Positions 8,620 to 17,255 of a stretch of DNA of 59,032 nt are shown piece after piece. The DNA comes from an uncultured bacterium (GTDB lineage: Bacteria > Verrucomicrobiota > Lentisphaeria > Victivallales > UBA1829). Location of the stretch: NCBI GenBank assembly GCA_949297765.1, contig CASFTV010000024.1, positions 1-59,032 of the forward strand, in the 5' to 3' direction. The position numbers were made by a program, and so were the translations under genes. Each line of letters opens with the position of its first letter. Position 1 is the first letter of the stretch. A model generated the notes under the pieces. The model did no database searches, had not been told where the DNA came from, and saw nothing but the letters and a program-made list of their open reading frames with translations.

Positions 8620-9960
8620 TCACTTTCTCAAAAAAGATTTCTTTCCGCTACGGAAATCATGATATTTCCCAGTCGGAACGTCTTTTTTCTCATTTCGTCC
8701 GGAAGGACAAGAACATCCGCTCTCTTTCCCATTCATTTCCAGAAGAATCATGGTTTCCAGATTCGGCGTTCCGGGGAACATGTCCAGGGGAAGAATCCGC
8801 GATGGCGAATACCCGCGCGAAGCCCACTGGACCACAGCATCCGGAATGGCGTCCGTCCCGCAGAAAATATGAAGCACTCGCAGCGGTTTCCTCCGCGCCA
8901 GTTCTTTGATGACTCCGTTCGCGGTGCCGCTTCTCGGCGGATCAAGCACGATCAGCTCTTTCTGCGCCGGGGAAGGAAATTTGTCCCGGATCAGCGCCGG
9001 TCCGATTTCCGAACGCAGAAAACGAATCTCTTTCCCGGGGAACAGATGGCCCGCGTTGGCAATTGCCGAATCCACTGAAGGTCCGTCGATTTCAACTCCG
9101 AGCAGGGAGGAGACCCCCGGGAAAAGATGCAGCCCGATCAATCCGTATCCGCAGTAAAGATCCAGCAGGCGGGCGTCCGGCTCCGGACGGATCAGTTCTT
9201 CCGCGGTCTTCAGAAAACAGGGAATCATGGACTCGTTGACCTGGGAAAAACCGGTCGGAGGATAAAGAAGACGGCGTCCTCCGGGAAGATCCGTATCCAG
9301 AAATGAACTTCCGAAAAGTTTTTTCCAGCCCACCGACTTGACCGGCCGCTTCGCCTCCAGATAATAATTCGATCGCGATTCATCCAGATAAAGAAACGCG
9401 GATGCCAGTTCCGGAATTTCACCGCGCAGTGTTTCCGCCAGAGTCCGGAGTCTGCGGACGATCGGCGCACTGATCGCTGCCAGATTGAAAATCAGACAGA
9501 CCTTCCCCCCGGAACTCCGGAGAATGCAGTAATTCATTTCCCGGGCCGGAAGAAGTCCCTGCGGACGGGAAAGATGCTCCAGAACCGCCTCGTATATCCG
9601 GTGATGCAGGTCCGGTTCCAGCAGGGAGTACTGCAGATTCCCACGCATCTCCCCGGATGACGCATGCCCCAGATGGACGAGCCGTACTTTGTTCCGGTGT
9701 ACTTCCACCCGCCGTTTGGAGGTCGTCCGGTAATGGCGCGGCAGCTCCGCCGGGATCAGTGCCGATACCTCTCCTCCGAGGCGGTTCCGTTTCCAGAACA
9801 GCCGGAACGCAAGATCCTTGATCCTGCACTCCTCCGGATATTCCAGAACTCCGAACGGCTCCGTTGACGTGCGGTCGAACGAAAAATGCGGCAGTTCGTC
9901 GCAGGCGTCAAGAACGCACTGCAGATAGGAAACGGCAGGTTCTCCGGTCTTTTTTTCCAT
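8620..9960 (-). CDS. Class I SAM-dependent RNA methyltransferase of the TrmA/RlmD type
   Basis: This 446-residue protein is a probable 5-methyluridine methyltransferase acting on 23S rRNA or tRNA. The C-terminal half carries SAM motif I LLDLYCGYGLIGL, the family signature FSQVNESM and motif IV IVLDPPRSG, with a cysteine in HIFCG at the position of the catalytic nucleophile. The N-terminal half is diverged and shows no clear TRAM domain or iron-sulfur cysteine set, so the exact target is open. A Lys/Arg-rich tail extends past the usual C-terminus. ATG 9960 is chosen because it starts one base after the dapB stop; the longer frame would overlap dapB by 89 bases. It is the last gene of the ftsQ-dapB unit. 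Confidence 0.82.
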   Translation of the reverse strand: MEKKTGEPAVSYLQCVLDACDELPHFSFDRTSTEPFGVLEYPEECRIKDLAFRLFWKRNRLGGEVSALIPAELPRHYRTTSKRRVEVHRNKVRLVHLGHASSGEMRGNLQYSLLEPDLHHRIYEAVLEHLSRPQGLLPAREMNYCILRSSGGKVCLIFNLAAISAPIVRRLRTLAETLRGEIPELASAFLYLDESRSNYYLEAKRPVKSVGWKKLFGSSFLDTDLPGGRRLLYPPTGFSQVNESMIPCFLKTAEELIRPEPDARLLDLYCGYGLIGLHLFPGVSSLLGVEIDGPSVDSAIANAGHLFPGKEIRFLRSEIGPALIRDKFPSPAQKELIVLDPPRSGTANGVIKELARRKPLRVLHIFCGTDAIPDAVVQWASRGYSPSRILPLDMFPGTPNLETMILLEMNGKESGCSCPSGRNEKKDVPTGKYHDFRSGKKSFLRK

Positions 9961-9961
9961 T

Positions 9962-10765
9962 TTACCGGAGCCCCAGGACATCCTGCATGGAATAGAGTCC
10001 GGGCTTTGCCGATTCAAGGAACGCGACCGCGCGGACGGCTCCCCGGGCAAAGGTGGTCCGGCTGGATGCTTTGTGCGTCATTTCAAACCGCTCCCCGGTT
10101 GTGGCGAACAGGACGGTGTGGTCTCCGACAATATCGCCGCCGCGGATGGCATGCATCCCGATCTCCGTTTTTGTCCGCGCTCCGACCATTCCGCTGCGGC
10201 CGTGCACGACGTCTTTTTCATAGGAAAGTCCGCGCGCTTCACAGATCCGTTCCGCAATTGTGACGGCGGTTCCGCTCGGCGCATCCTTCTTCTGGTTGTG
10301 GTGCGCTTCAATAATCTCGACATCGTAGTCTGCCAGAAGTCCCGCAACCTTCTTTGAAAGATAGAACAGAAGATTCATTCCGACGCTGTAATTGGACGCA
10401 AATACAATCCCGACCTGTTTCTGTTCCGCCAGTTCGGCGAAGCGACCTGCGGCATCCGGTCCGAGCGCGGTTGTTCCGATGACGATCCGGCAGCCGCGGG
10501 ATGCCGCCAGTTCCGCATTCTGCATGACGGGGCCGGTGGAAAAGTCGATGACGGCGTCGGCCTCTTTCAGCGCATCCTCCAGAGAGGCGGTGATTTTCAC
10601 TCCGCATGCGGGAAGCCCCGCAACCGCGGCCGCATCGCAGCCGAGAAACTCCGATGCCGGATGCTCCACCGCTCCGGCGAGCGACATTCCCGGCGTGCTG
10701 AGTATGGTTGTGACAAGATGACGGCCCATTCTTCCGGCCGCGCCGATCACGGTGATGTTTGCCAT
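9962..10765 (-). CDS. dapB: 4-hydroxy-tetrahydrodipicolinate reductase
   Basis: DapB reduces the DapA product in the diaminopimelate/lysine pathway and so feeds peptidoglycan synthesis. The 267 residues match the family length. The NAD(P)H-binding motif GAAGRMGR is at residues 8-15, the catalytic/substrate segment EAHHNQKKDAPSGTA is near 155, and GTTALG is near 100. It follows ftsQ with a 12-base gap and is followed immediately by the RNA methyltransferase, so the three are probably cotranscribed. Confidence 0.95.
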   Translation of the reverse strand: MANITVIGAAGRMGRHLVTTILSTPGMSLAGAVEHPASEFLGCDAAAVAGLPACGVKITASLEDALKEADAVIDFSTGPVMQNAELAASRGCRIVIGTTALGPDAAGRFAELAEQKQVGIVFASNYSVGMNLLFYLSKKVAGLLADYDVEIIEAHHNQKKDAPSGTAVTIAERICEARGLSYEKDVVHGRSGMVGARTKTEIGMHAIRGGDIVGDHTVLFATTGERFEMTHKASSRTTFARGAVRAVAFLESAKPGLYSMQDVLGLR

Positions 10766-10777
10766 GGTTTCAATCCT

Positions 10778-11557
10778 TTATTTCAATGTTACCCTGCCTT
10801 CATAGCGCAGGTCGATGGTGCGTCTGGTTTCCGAGGGATTCAGCACGTTCGGCATCGCCGCCTTCAGATGGGTCAGCCCCGCCTTCATCTCCTTCACCGG
10901 GAGATAGACCCGGTAAAGTTTTGTGAAATCGTTCTGATAATACATGCTGAACAGAAGATAATCGGTGTTCGCCGCATTGATGGAGCCGATCCGGATTTCC
11001 GGGAAGTCCGTGATGGTGAGCATGATCAGGTCCACCGACGGTTTCAGCCGTTCAAAACGGTTCCCGAACGCCGGAATCGGAGCGCGGAAATACTGGATCA
11101 CCGGAAGATTCCCGTCGATTTTCACGCATTTGTCCCGATGGATGACCACCGCGTTCGAATCCAGGACAAACGGCGATTTCGGATTCCCGAGCAGCGCCCG
11201 CGGAATCCGTTCCGTGATGGTGAAGGTCAGCGTGTCCGGGAGTTTGCGCGCCACAATGACATCCTCAATACTGGGTTCCCGCAGGAGGCGCGAGCGGATC
11301 TCGGCAAGATCCAGCTGAAACAGACCGGTCGCTCCTTTTTTCAGATCGGCGATTGCCGCAACGTAGGCGGTCTTTCCTTTCCACCATCCGCGGCTGTTCA
11401 CTTCCACATGCCGCAGCGTGAAGCGGATGTTGCCCGGAAAAAGCTCATAATAGGAAAACCACGAAAAAAACACGATGGCCGCGCTTCCAAGCACCAGGAT
11501 GGCCGCTCCGAGGATGATTTTTCCTCTTCTGCTCAGATTGATCGGTGTCAGTTTCAA
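10778..11557 (-). CDS. ftsQ: FtsQ/DivIB-like cell division protein
   Basis: This 259-residue bitopic membrane protein probably belongs to the divisome. A single transmembrane segment (about residues 13-36) follows a short positively charged N-terminus. A POTRA-like domain follows (about 48-120, LFQLDLAEIRSRLLREPSIEDVIVARKLPDTLTFTITER), then a beta-rich domain. This order is typical of FtsQ. The usual neighbours ftsA, ftsZ and mur genes are absent, and dapB takes the downstream position. A canonical promoter lies at 11587-11615. Confidence 0.82.
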   Translation of the reverse strand: MKLTPINLSRRGKIILGAAILVLGSAAIVFFSWFSYYELFPGNIRFTLRHVEVNSRGWWKGKTAYVAAIADLKKGATGLFQLDLAEIRSRLLREPSIEDVIVARKLPDTLTFTITERIPRALLGNPKSPFVLDSNAVVIHRDKCVKIDGNLPVIQYFRAPIPAFGNRFERLKPSVDLIMLTITDFPEIRIGSINAANTDYLLFSMYYQNDFTKLYRVYLPVKEMKAGLTHLKAAMPNVLNPSETRRTIDLRYEGRVTLK

Positions 11558-11586
11558 CGCTTTTTCTCCTTCCGCTCCGAGGCGGT

Positions 11587-11615
11587 ATTATACATCCCGC
11601 TTCGGGAAAAGTCAA
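11587..11615 (-). promoter_or_regulatory. Promoter of ftsQ-dapB unit with palindromic spacer
   Basis: On the minus strand TTGACT (11610-11615) and TATAAT (11587-11592) are 17 bases apart. The spacer contains an inverted repeat TCCCGAAGCGGGA that could be a repressor site. Confidence 0.75.
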
Positions 11616-11682
11616 ATTGCGGGGAACGGCAAAACAACATTCTTCCCGCTTCCGGCGTGCCTTTTGTTCAACGGGTGTGCGG

Positions 11683-12258
11683 TCAGCAGTTCCATTTGTC
11701 GATCGGGCGGTATTCGAAGCGTTCCAGTTTCTCGAACAGGACCGGCAGTTCCGTTTCGACGATCAGCTGATCCAGCTGTTCGCGGCGGAGAAAACGGTCG
11801 GCACACATCCGTTTCAGCCACGCGAGCAGAGGATCGAAAAAGCCGCTGATATTCAGAAGCGCGACCGGTTTCCGATTCAGTGCGAGTGTCTGCCACGACA
11901 GCGCCTCCAGCAGCTCGTCCGCGGTTCCGAGTCCGCCGGGCAGAGCGGTCAGCGCGTCGGATTCCTCCAGGAACATCCGTTTCCGGGTCGCCATGTCGGG
12001 CACAACCCGGTATTCGGTCAAAGCGGGGTTTTCGACGAGCCTGTCCAGCTGCTCCGTGATGATCCCGAGAACCGTCCCCCCGTGCGCCAGACAGCTTTCC
12101 GCCAGAATTCCCATCGTCCCGCGGTTGCTCCCCCCGTAGACGAGACGGATTCTGTTCCGGGCAAGGTACGCTCCCAGCTCCTCGGCAGCACGCCGGTAGG
12201 CCGGATCGCTCCCCGGATTGGAACCGCAGTAGACGCAGAGCGAACGGATTTTCTTCAT
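11683..12258 (-). CDS. LOG-family protein (nucleoside monophosphate phosphoribohydrolase-like)
   Basis: This 191-residue member of the TIGR00730/LOG family probably hydrolyses the N-glycosidic bond of purine nucleoside monophosphates. In bacteria its physiological role is often unclear. The family signature PGGLGTADELLEALSWQTLAL near residue 108 contains the catalytic Glu/Arg neighbourhood, and YGGSNRGTMG near 40 forms the phosphate-binding loop. AAGGAG precedes the ATG. It lies downstream of the pgk terminator (12289-12318) and upstream of the ftsQ promoter. Confidence 0.88.
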   Translation of the reverse strand: MKKIRSLCVYCGSNPGSDPAYRRAAEELGAYLARNRIRLVYGGSNRGTMGILAESCLAHGGTVLGIITEQLDRLVENPALTEYRVVPDMATRKRMFLEESDALTALPGGLGTADELLEALSWQTLALNRKPVALLNISGFFDPLLAWLKRMCADRFLRREQLDQLIVETELPVLFEKLERFEYRPIDKWNC

Positions 12259-12279
12259 CTGTCAGGCTCCTTTTCTGAA

Positions 12280-12318
12280 AAGAAAAAGGACGAATCCGCG
12301 TTTTCGCGCGGATTCGTC
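12280..12318 (-). terminator. Rho-independent terminator after pgk
   Basis: A perfect 12-bp stem GACGAATCCGCG/CGCGGATTCGTC (12289-12318) is followed on the minus strand by CTTTTTCTT. It lies 22 bases after the pgk stop codon. Confidence 0.85.
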
Positions 12319-12339
12319 GCTTTGCTGACGGGAACCGTC

Positions 12340-13593
12340 TTATTTGTCGCTGAGAGCGACCACGCCGGGAAGGGCTTTCCCCTCAAGATATTCGAGAGAA
12401 GCTCCGCCGCCGGTGGAGATGTGGGACATCTTGTCCGCCAGTCCGCTCTTGTTGACCGCCGCGACCGAGTCGCCGCCGCCGATGATCGAAACACCGCCGT
12501 TGGCCTTGACTTCCGCGACCGCCGCGCAGACGCCGAACGTTCCCTTGCTGAACTTCTCCATTTCGAAGCAGCCCATCGGGCCGTTCCAGACAACGGTTTT
12601 GGCTCCCTTGATCGCGCTGCTGTACAGCTCGACGGTCTTGGGACCGATATCAAGCGCCATCCAGCCGTCGGGAATGTCGTCGCCGACGATCTGCGTATTG
12701 GCTTCCGCGTCGAACTTGTCCGCCGCCACGTTGTCGACGGGGAGCAGGAAGTTGACGCCGAGCTCCTTCGCCTTGGCGATCATATCCTTCGCATACTGAA
12801 GCTGATCCATTTCACAGAGAGAGTTGCCGACATTGTGTCCCTGCGCCTTGAGGAAGGTGTAGGCCATTCCGCCGCCGATGATCAGCGTGTTCACCTTCGT
12901 CAGAAGATTGCTGACCACCGCGAGCTTGTCGGAAACCTTGGCGCCGCCGAGAATCGCCACAAACGGACGGACCGGGTTTTCCACCGCATTCCCGAGGAAC
13001 GCGATTTCCTTTTCCATCAGGAAGCCGGCAACCGACGTGGGAATGTATTTCGTGATGACCGCCGTGGACGCATGGGCGCGGTGAGCGGTTCCGAATGCGT
13101 CATTGCAGTAGATGTCGCCGTAGGAAGCGAGCTTTTTGGCGAGTTCCTTCTGCTGCTCTTTGAGAGCGGCCTTCGCCGCCTTGAAATCTTCGTCGGACTG
13201 GCCGTCTTTCTGTTTGAGTTTCGCCTGCTCTTCCTTGTGATAGCGGGTGTTTTCGAGCATCAGCACTTCACCGGGTTTGAGAGCGGCGACTTCCGCATCG
13301 GCTTTGGCGCAGTCCGCCGCAAATGCAACGGGCTTGCCGAGCAGCTTGGAAAGATAATCCGCAACCAGCTTGAGAGAGGTGTCGGGGGTGATGCCTTTTT
13401 CATCGGGACGGCCCATGTGGCTCATGAGAACCAGGCTTCCGCCCTGGTCGAGAACATAGCGGATGGAGGGAAGGGCGCCCTTGATCCGGGTGTCGTCCTT
13501 GATGACCCCTTCCTTGACCGGCACGTTGAAGTCAACGCGCATGATGACGCGTTTGCCTTTGAGATCGACGTCACGAAGCGTTTTCTTATCCAT
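12340..13593 (-). CDS. pgk: Phosphoglycerate kinase
   Basis: This enzyme transfers phosphate from 1,3-bisphosphoglycerate to ADP in glycolysis. At 417 residues it has the normal length. The N-terminal substrate-binding signature [12 protein letters not shown] (residues 14-25) and the nucleotide-binding [11 protein letters not shown] and [13 protein letters not shown] near the C-terminus are intact. An insertion rich in Lys/Glu (about residues 125-150) is slightly longer than in many homologues. AAGGAG precedes the ATG. It follows gap, with a strong terminator hairpin between them. Confidence 0.97.
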   Translation of the reverse strand: MDKKTLRDVDLKGKRVIMRVDFNVPVKEGVIKDDTRIKGALPSIRYVLDQGGSLVLMSHMGRPDEKGITPDTSLKLVADYLSKLLGKPVAFAADCAKADAEVAALKPGEVLMLENTRYHKEEQAKLKQKDGQSDEDFKAAKAALKEQQKELAKKLASYGDIYCNDAFGTAHRAHASTAVITKYIPTSVAGFLMEKEIAFLGNAVENPVRPFVAILGGAKVSDKLAVVSNLLTKVNTLIIGGGMAYTFLKAQGHNVGNSLCEMDQLQYAKDMIAKAKELGVNFLLPVDNVAADKFDAEANTQIVGDDIPDGWMALDIGPKTVELYSSAIKGAKTVVWNGPMGCFEMEKFSKGTFGVCAAVAEVKANGGVSIIGGGDSVAAVNKSGLADKMSHISTGGGASLEYLEGKALPGVVALSDK

Positions 13594-13629
13594 AGATTGA
13601 ACTCCTTAGCTTGTTTCCGGAGATTGTTG

Positions 13630-13672
13630 TTGAGAAAGAAAAAGGGCGGGCGTTCAAAGTCGCCCGCCCTTT
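13630..13672 (-). terminator. Rho-independent terminator between gap and pgk
   Basis: A perfect 12-bp stem AAAGGGCGGGCG/CGCCCGCCCTTT (13641-13672) is followed on the minus strand by TTCTTTCTC. It sits between the gap stop (13701) and the pgk start (13593). No obvious promoter follows it, so it may reduce pgk expression rather than end the operon. Confidence 0.85.
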
Positions 13673-13700
13673 CGAATGTTCGATTTGCCGCCAGGCAGAG

Positions 13701-14714
<1,014 letters not shown>

Positions 14715-14794
14715 CTACTATTGTTTAAAGGTTGACAGCCGAATTTCTTTCCATCCGCGGATTCAGGCAGTGAACTGCTGAACGCGGTATCGGT

Positions 14795-14823
14795 AATATA
14801 TCATTGTCTTGTCCGTTTGTCAA
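14795..14823 (-). promoter_or_regulatory. Strong sigma-70 promoter of gap
   Basis: On the minus strand the perfect -35 TTGACA (14818-14823) and the -10 TATATT (14795-14800) are 17 bases apart, which leaves a leader of about 85 bases. Confidence 0.85.
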
Positions 14824-15057
14824 TTCGGAAATCTATTTTATTTCCGTTTATAAACGGTTTTTGCGGAATCTGGCGCAGTTTGTTTCGCATCGGCGCTCTG
14901 ATTTTTTCGGTTCAGCGTGAAAAAGGTAACAGCCGAAGAGGGCGGAACGCGTTTCGGTTCCCGTTATTAAAAATAAGGAATTTCCTCTTCCGGGATGATC
15001 CGGTCCGGAGGAATGACATTTTCGGGGGGATATTTTCAAAAAAAAAGTTTTTTTGTT
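14824..15057. other. Intergenic stretch with no recognised feature
   Basis: The region between the divergent gap promoter and the promoter of the exported-protein gene holds an A/T-tract at 15038-15059. I see no gene, RNA or convincing repeat in it. Confidence 0.5.
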
Positions 15058-15086
15058 TTGCATTTTCCCGCAAGGCGATATATATT
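15058..15086 (+). promoter_or_regulatory. Promoter of exported-protein gene
   Basis: TTGCAT (15058-15063) and TATATT (15081-15086) are 17 bases apart, behind a long A/T-tract that could act as an UP-type element. Confidence 0.65.
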
Positions 15087-15133
15087 GTTTCAAGTATCTT
15101 TGGAATGTTCAATTCAAAATGAAGGTGATTCAG

Positions 15134-15808
15134 ATGAGAAAGTTGATTCCGCTCTGTATGGTGATGTTTGCCGTTGCTTTCCAGGAAGTTTCGGCGCAGG
15201 AGAGTGCTTCCCCGTCGGCTGCTTCGGAAACGGTCCAGGTTGCCAATGCGACGGCGGATCAGGCTCTGGCGGCGGAGGAAGCCGTTGTGGAAGAGGAAAG
15301 CGGGGAAAACAGTTTTCTGAGCGGACTCGGCGGACGGATCCTGATGTATCTGCCGAACCGGGTGGTCGATCTTTTTGATATTTTCTCTCTTGAGCTGAAG
15401 TGCGGAGCAGCGATCGGCGCGGAATTCCGGATCACCCGTGCGTTCGGTCTGGGCGGAGAAATCGGAACGACCGGCTCCATCGTGAAGGATTACAACCGCC
15501 AGTACGGATTTGCTCTGACTCAGGGTATGGAAGGTCAGATCATGTTCGCAAGCGGTGTGGATCTCCAGCGTCCGCTTGTGTACGGAACGGTGGACCGCTT
15601 CTGGGTGTACGGGTCGAACTTCCCGCTTCCCTCCGACCGGATCTATGCAGAAAAATACCGCGACTACTGGGCAATTGAAGCCGGCGCGATCTGTCTGGCC
15701 GGTGCAAAATTCTCTCTTCATCCGATCTCTTTCGTCGATTTCTTTGCGGGCCTGATCCTGCTGGATCCCGAAGGAGACGATTTCACGCTGTATCCCTTCG
15801 CGGAATAA
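15134..15808 (+). CDS. Exported protein of unknown function
   Basis: This 224-residue protein starts with a signal peptide (RK, then a hydrophobic core LIPLCMVMFAVAF, cleavage after VSA-QE). A Ser/Ala/Glu-rich low-complexity linker follows to about residue 55. The remainder alternates glycine, aromatic and hydrophobic residues (AAIGAEFRITRAFGLGGEIGTTG), like a small beta-barrel or outer-membrane protein. RVVDLFDIFSLELKCG is the best-defined motif, and I have a weak memory of similar segments in PVC-group hypothetical proteins. ATG 15134 is preferred over the longer frame because of GAAGGTG and the signal peptide. It has its own promoter and precedes secG. Confidence 0.7.
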   Translation: MRKLIPLCMVMFAVAFQEVSAQESASPSAASETVQVANATADQALAAEEAVVEEESGENSFLSGLGGRILMYLPNRVVDLFDIFSLELKCGAAIGAEFRITRAFGLGGEIGTTGSIVKDYNRQYGFALTQGMEGQIMFASGVDLQRPLVYGTVDRFWVYGSNFPLPSDRIYAEKYRDYWAIEAGAICLAGAKFSLHPISFVDFFAGLILLDPEGDDFTLYPFAE

Positions 15809-15887
15809 CGGCCCTGCCGGACAAGGAGAAAAATTTCCGGAAAATCCGGATTCCCTTGATATTGTAACGAAAAAATATGAGCCGGGG

Positions 15888-15916
15888 TTGAAAAATCAAA
15901 GAAAAGCGGTTATTAT
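15888..15916 (+). promoter_or_regulatory. Promoter of secG
   Basis: TTGAAA (15888-15893) and TATTAT (15911-15916) are 17 bases apart and lie 40 bases before the start codon. Confidence 0.55.
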
Positions 15917-15955
15917 ACCGCAGTACGGCTTATTTGCAACAAAATAAAAAACAGG

Positions 15956-16423
15956 ATGGTGGAAATGTTGGTCATTGTCAGTGCAATTCTTTATACGGTT
16001 GCGGTGCTGATTGCGATCCTTCTGGTCGCGCTGGTACTGGTGCAGCCTTCCAAAAGCGGCGGATTCGGTTCCGCCTTCGGCGGTGTCGGCGAAGGCGTGT
16101 TCGGCGCGCAGACCATGGGGTATCTCTCCCGTTTAACGGTCGTCATGATTACGATCTTCTTCGTTGTAACCCTGGCTCTCGCTGCAATTTCCGGTCATAA
16201 ACAGAAGGTTTCCTCCGCAGCCGCCACCAGCGCGGTTATGAGCGTGGAGGCCGCTCCGGCCCAGACGGCAAAGCCCGCCACGGAAGCTGCAAAACCTGCG
16301 GCGCAGACGGCAAAGCCCGCAGCGGAAGCGGCGAAACCTGCGGCCCCGACGGCAAAACCCGCAGCGGAAGCGGCGAAACCTGCGGCCCCGACGGCAAAGC
16401 CCGCAGCCAGTACAAAAAAATAA
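15956..16423 (+). CDS. secG: Preprotein translocase subunit SecG with repetitive C-terminal tail
   Basis: SecG is the small membrane subunit of the SecYEG translocon. Two transmembrane helices (about residues 5-27 and 62-82) flank the conserved cytosolic loop VQPSKSGGFGSAFGG. Residues 90-155 form an Ala/Lys/Pro tail built from 7-residue units such as TAKPAAE and AAKPAAP, arranged as a 14-residue (42-bp) tandem repeat at about 16260-16410. Typical SecG ends soon after the second helix, so the protein is nearly twice the usual length. ATG 15965 is an alternative start. It directly precedes the secretion/pilus cluster. Confidence 0.88.
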   Translation: MVEMLVIVSAILYTVAVLIAILLVALVLVQPSKSGGFGSAFGGVGEGVFGAQTMGYLSRLTVVMITIFFVVTLALAAISGHKQKVSSAAATSAVMSVEAAPAQTAKPATEAAKPAAQTAKPAAEAAKPAAPTAKPAAEAAKPAAPTAKPAASTKK

Positions 16424-16454
16424 AGGAAGAAGAGGGCTTTTTTTGCAAAACGAC

Positions 16455-16483
16455 TTGCATTTTGCCGGAATGCAAGTTAGAGT
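16455..16483 (+). promoter_or_regulatory. Candidate promoter of the pilus-like cluster
   Basis: TTGCAT (16455-16460) and TAGAGT (16478-16483) are 17 bases apart. The same bases form a 9-bp hairpin ACTTGCATT/AATGCAAGT (16453-16477), which could instead be a weak secG terminator or an operator. Confidence 0.45.
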
Positions 16484-16540
16484 TTTCCATAAAATGGTAT
16501 TGCCCCGGGAAAGATTCAATCTGAAAACAGGAGTATAAAA

Positions 16541-17251
16541 ATGCGGGTGAGAGTTCAGCTGGTGTCCGTATGCGTGCTGATTCTTGGGTTATCATTGACT
16601 GCGTTTGCACAGTCGGACCGGGGAGACCGGCTGATTGATCCGAAAAAAATCGTATTCAGAATGAATTTCTTTGAAGCGCCGACCCTTCCGGTCACCAACG
16701 GAATACCGGTTTCGAGTTCTTCGGGAACCAAATGGCTGACCGCGCTGATTGAATATACTCCTACTCTTGTTTATGAGAACAGTCGCCGGACTGGAGGAAG
16801 ACGAAGAGTCCGCTGGCTGGATGAGATGTCGATTACCGTTCATGTGATTATTCCGACATATCCGGAATACGGTCGCCGGGCTCTTCTTTCCGGAAAACAG
16901 GTGTTCTGGAGCGTTCCGGAGGACGGGCAGACCCATCGGGCCTTTTTCGCTGTTCCGCCTCAGATTCTGAAACGGTATGCAACGTTTGAGAAGGTGAACA
17001 AGAATACGGCCTCCTCTATTCCCGCTGTGGTGGAGTTCCGCTCGAAGGAGCAGGTGATTCTCGCCCGCTATATTTATATTCCGAAGGGAGAGGATCCGCA
17101 GGAGGTGGTCCGCGCGTTTTCCCAGATCATGAATTCAAATGTCGGGTTCCTGAAGCTGCCGGAAGCGGTTCTCCCGAAAGAGAAGACTCCGTGGAATCTT
17201 GTAGAAGTTGACTCGTTTGATCTTTCCAAAAACGCAGTAGAAGGCAAGTGA
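16541..17251 (+). CDS. Amuc_1102-like pilus-associated exported protein
   Basis: This 236-residue protein has an N-terminal signal peptide (VRVQLVSVCVLILGLSLTAFAQS). The mature part is beta-rich with no enzyme motif. It is the first gene of a cluster whose order PilM-like, coiled-coil membrane protein, calcium-repeat protein, secretin matches Akkermansia Amuc_1101-1098. Its position and size therefore point to the Amuc_1102 family, a periplasmic component of the pilus-like complex. The assignment rests mostly on synteny. AGGAG precedes the ATG by 7 bases. Confidence 0.7.
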   Translation: MRVRVQLVSVCVLILGLSLTAFAQSDRGDRLIDPKKIVFRMNFFEAPTLPVTNGIPVSSSSGTKWLTALIEYTPTLVYENSRRTGGRRRVRWLDEMSITVHVIIPTYPEYGRRALLSGKQVFWSVPEDGQTHRAFFAVPPQILKRYATFEKVNKNTASSIPAVVEFRSKEQVILARYIYIPKGEDPQEVVRAFSQIMNSNVGFLKLPEAVLPKEKTPWNLVEVDSFDLSKNAVEGK

Positions 17252-17255
17252 TTCC

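Noticed and set aside
16453-16477. Definite secG terminator
   Set aside because: The 9-bp hairpin has only TTAGAGTTTT after it and coincides with -35/-10-like elements; a promoter or operator is equally likely.
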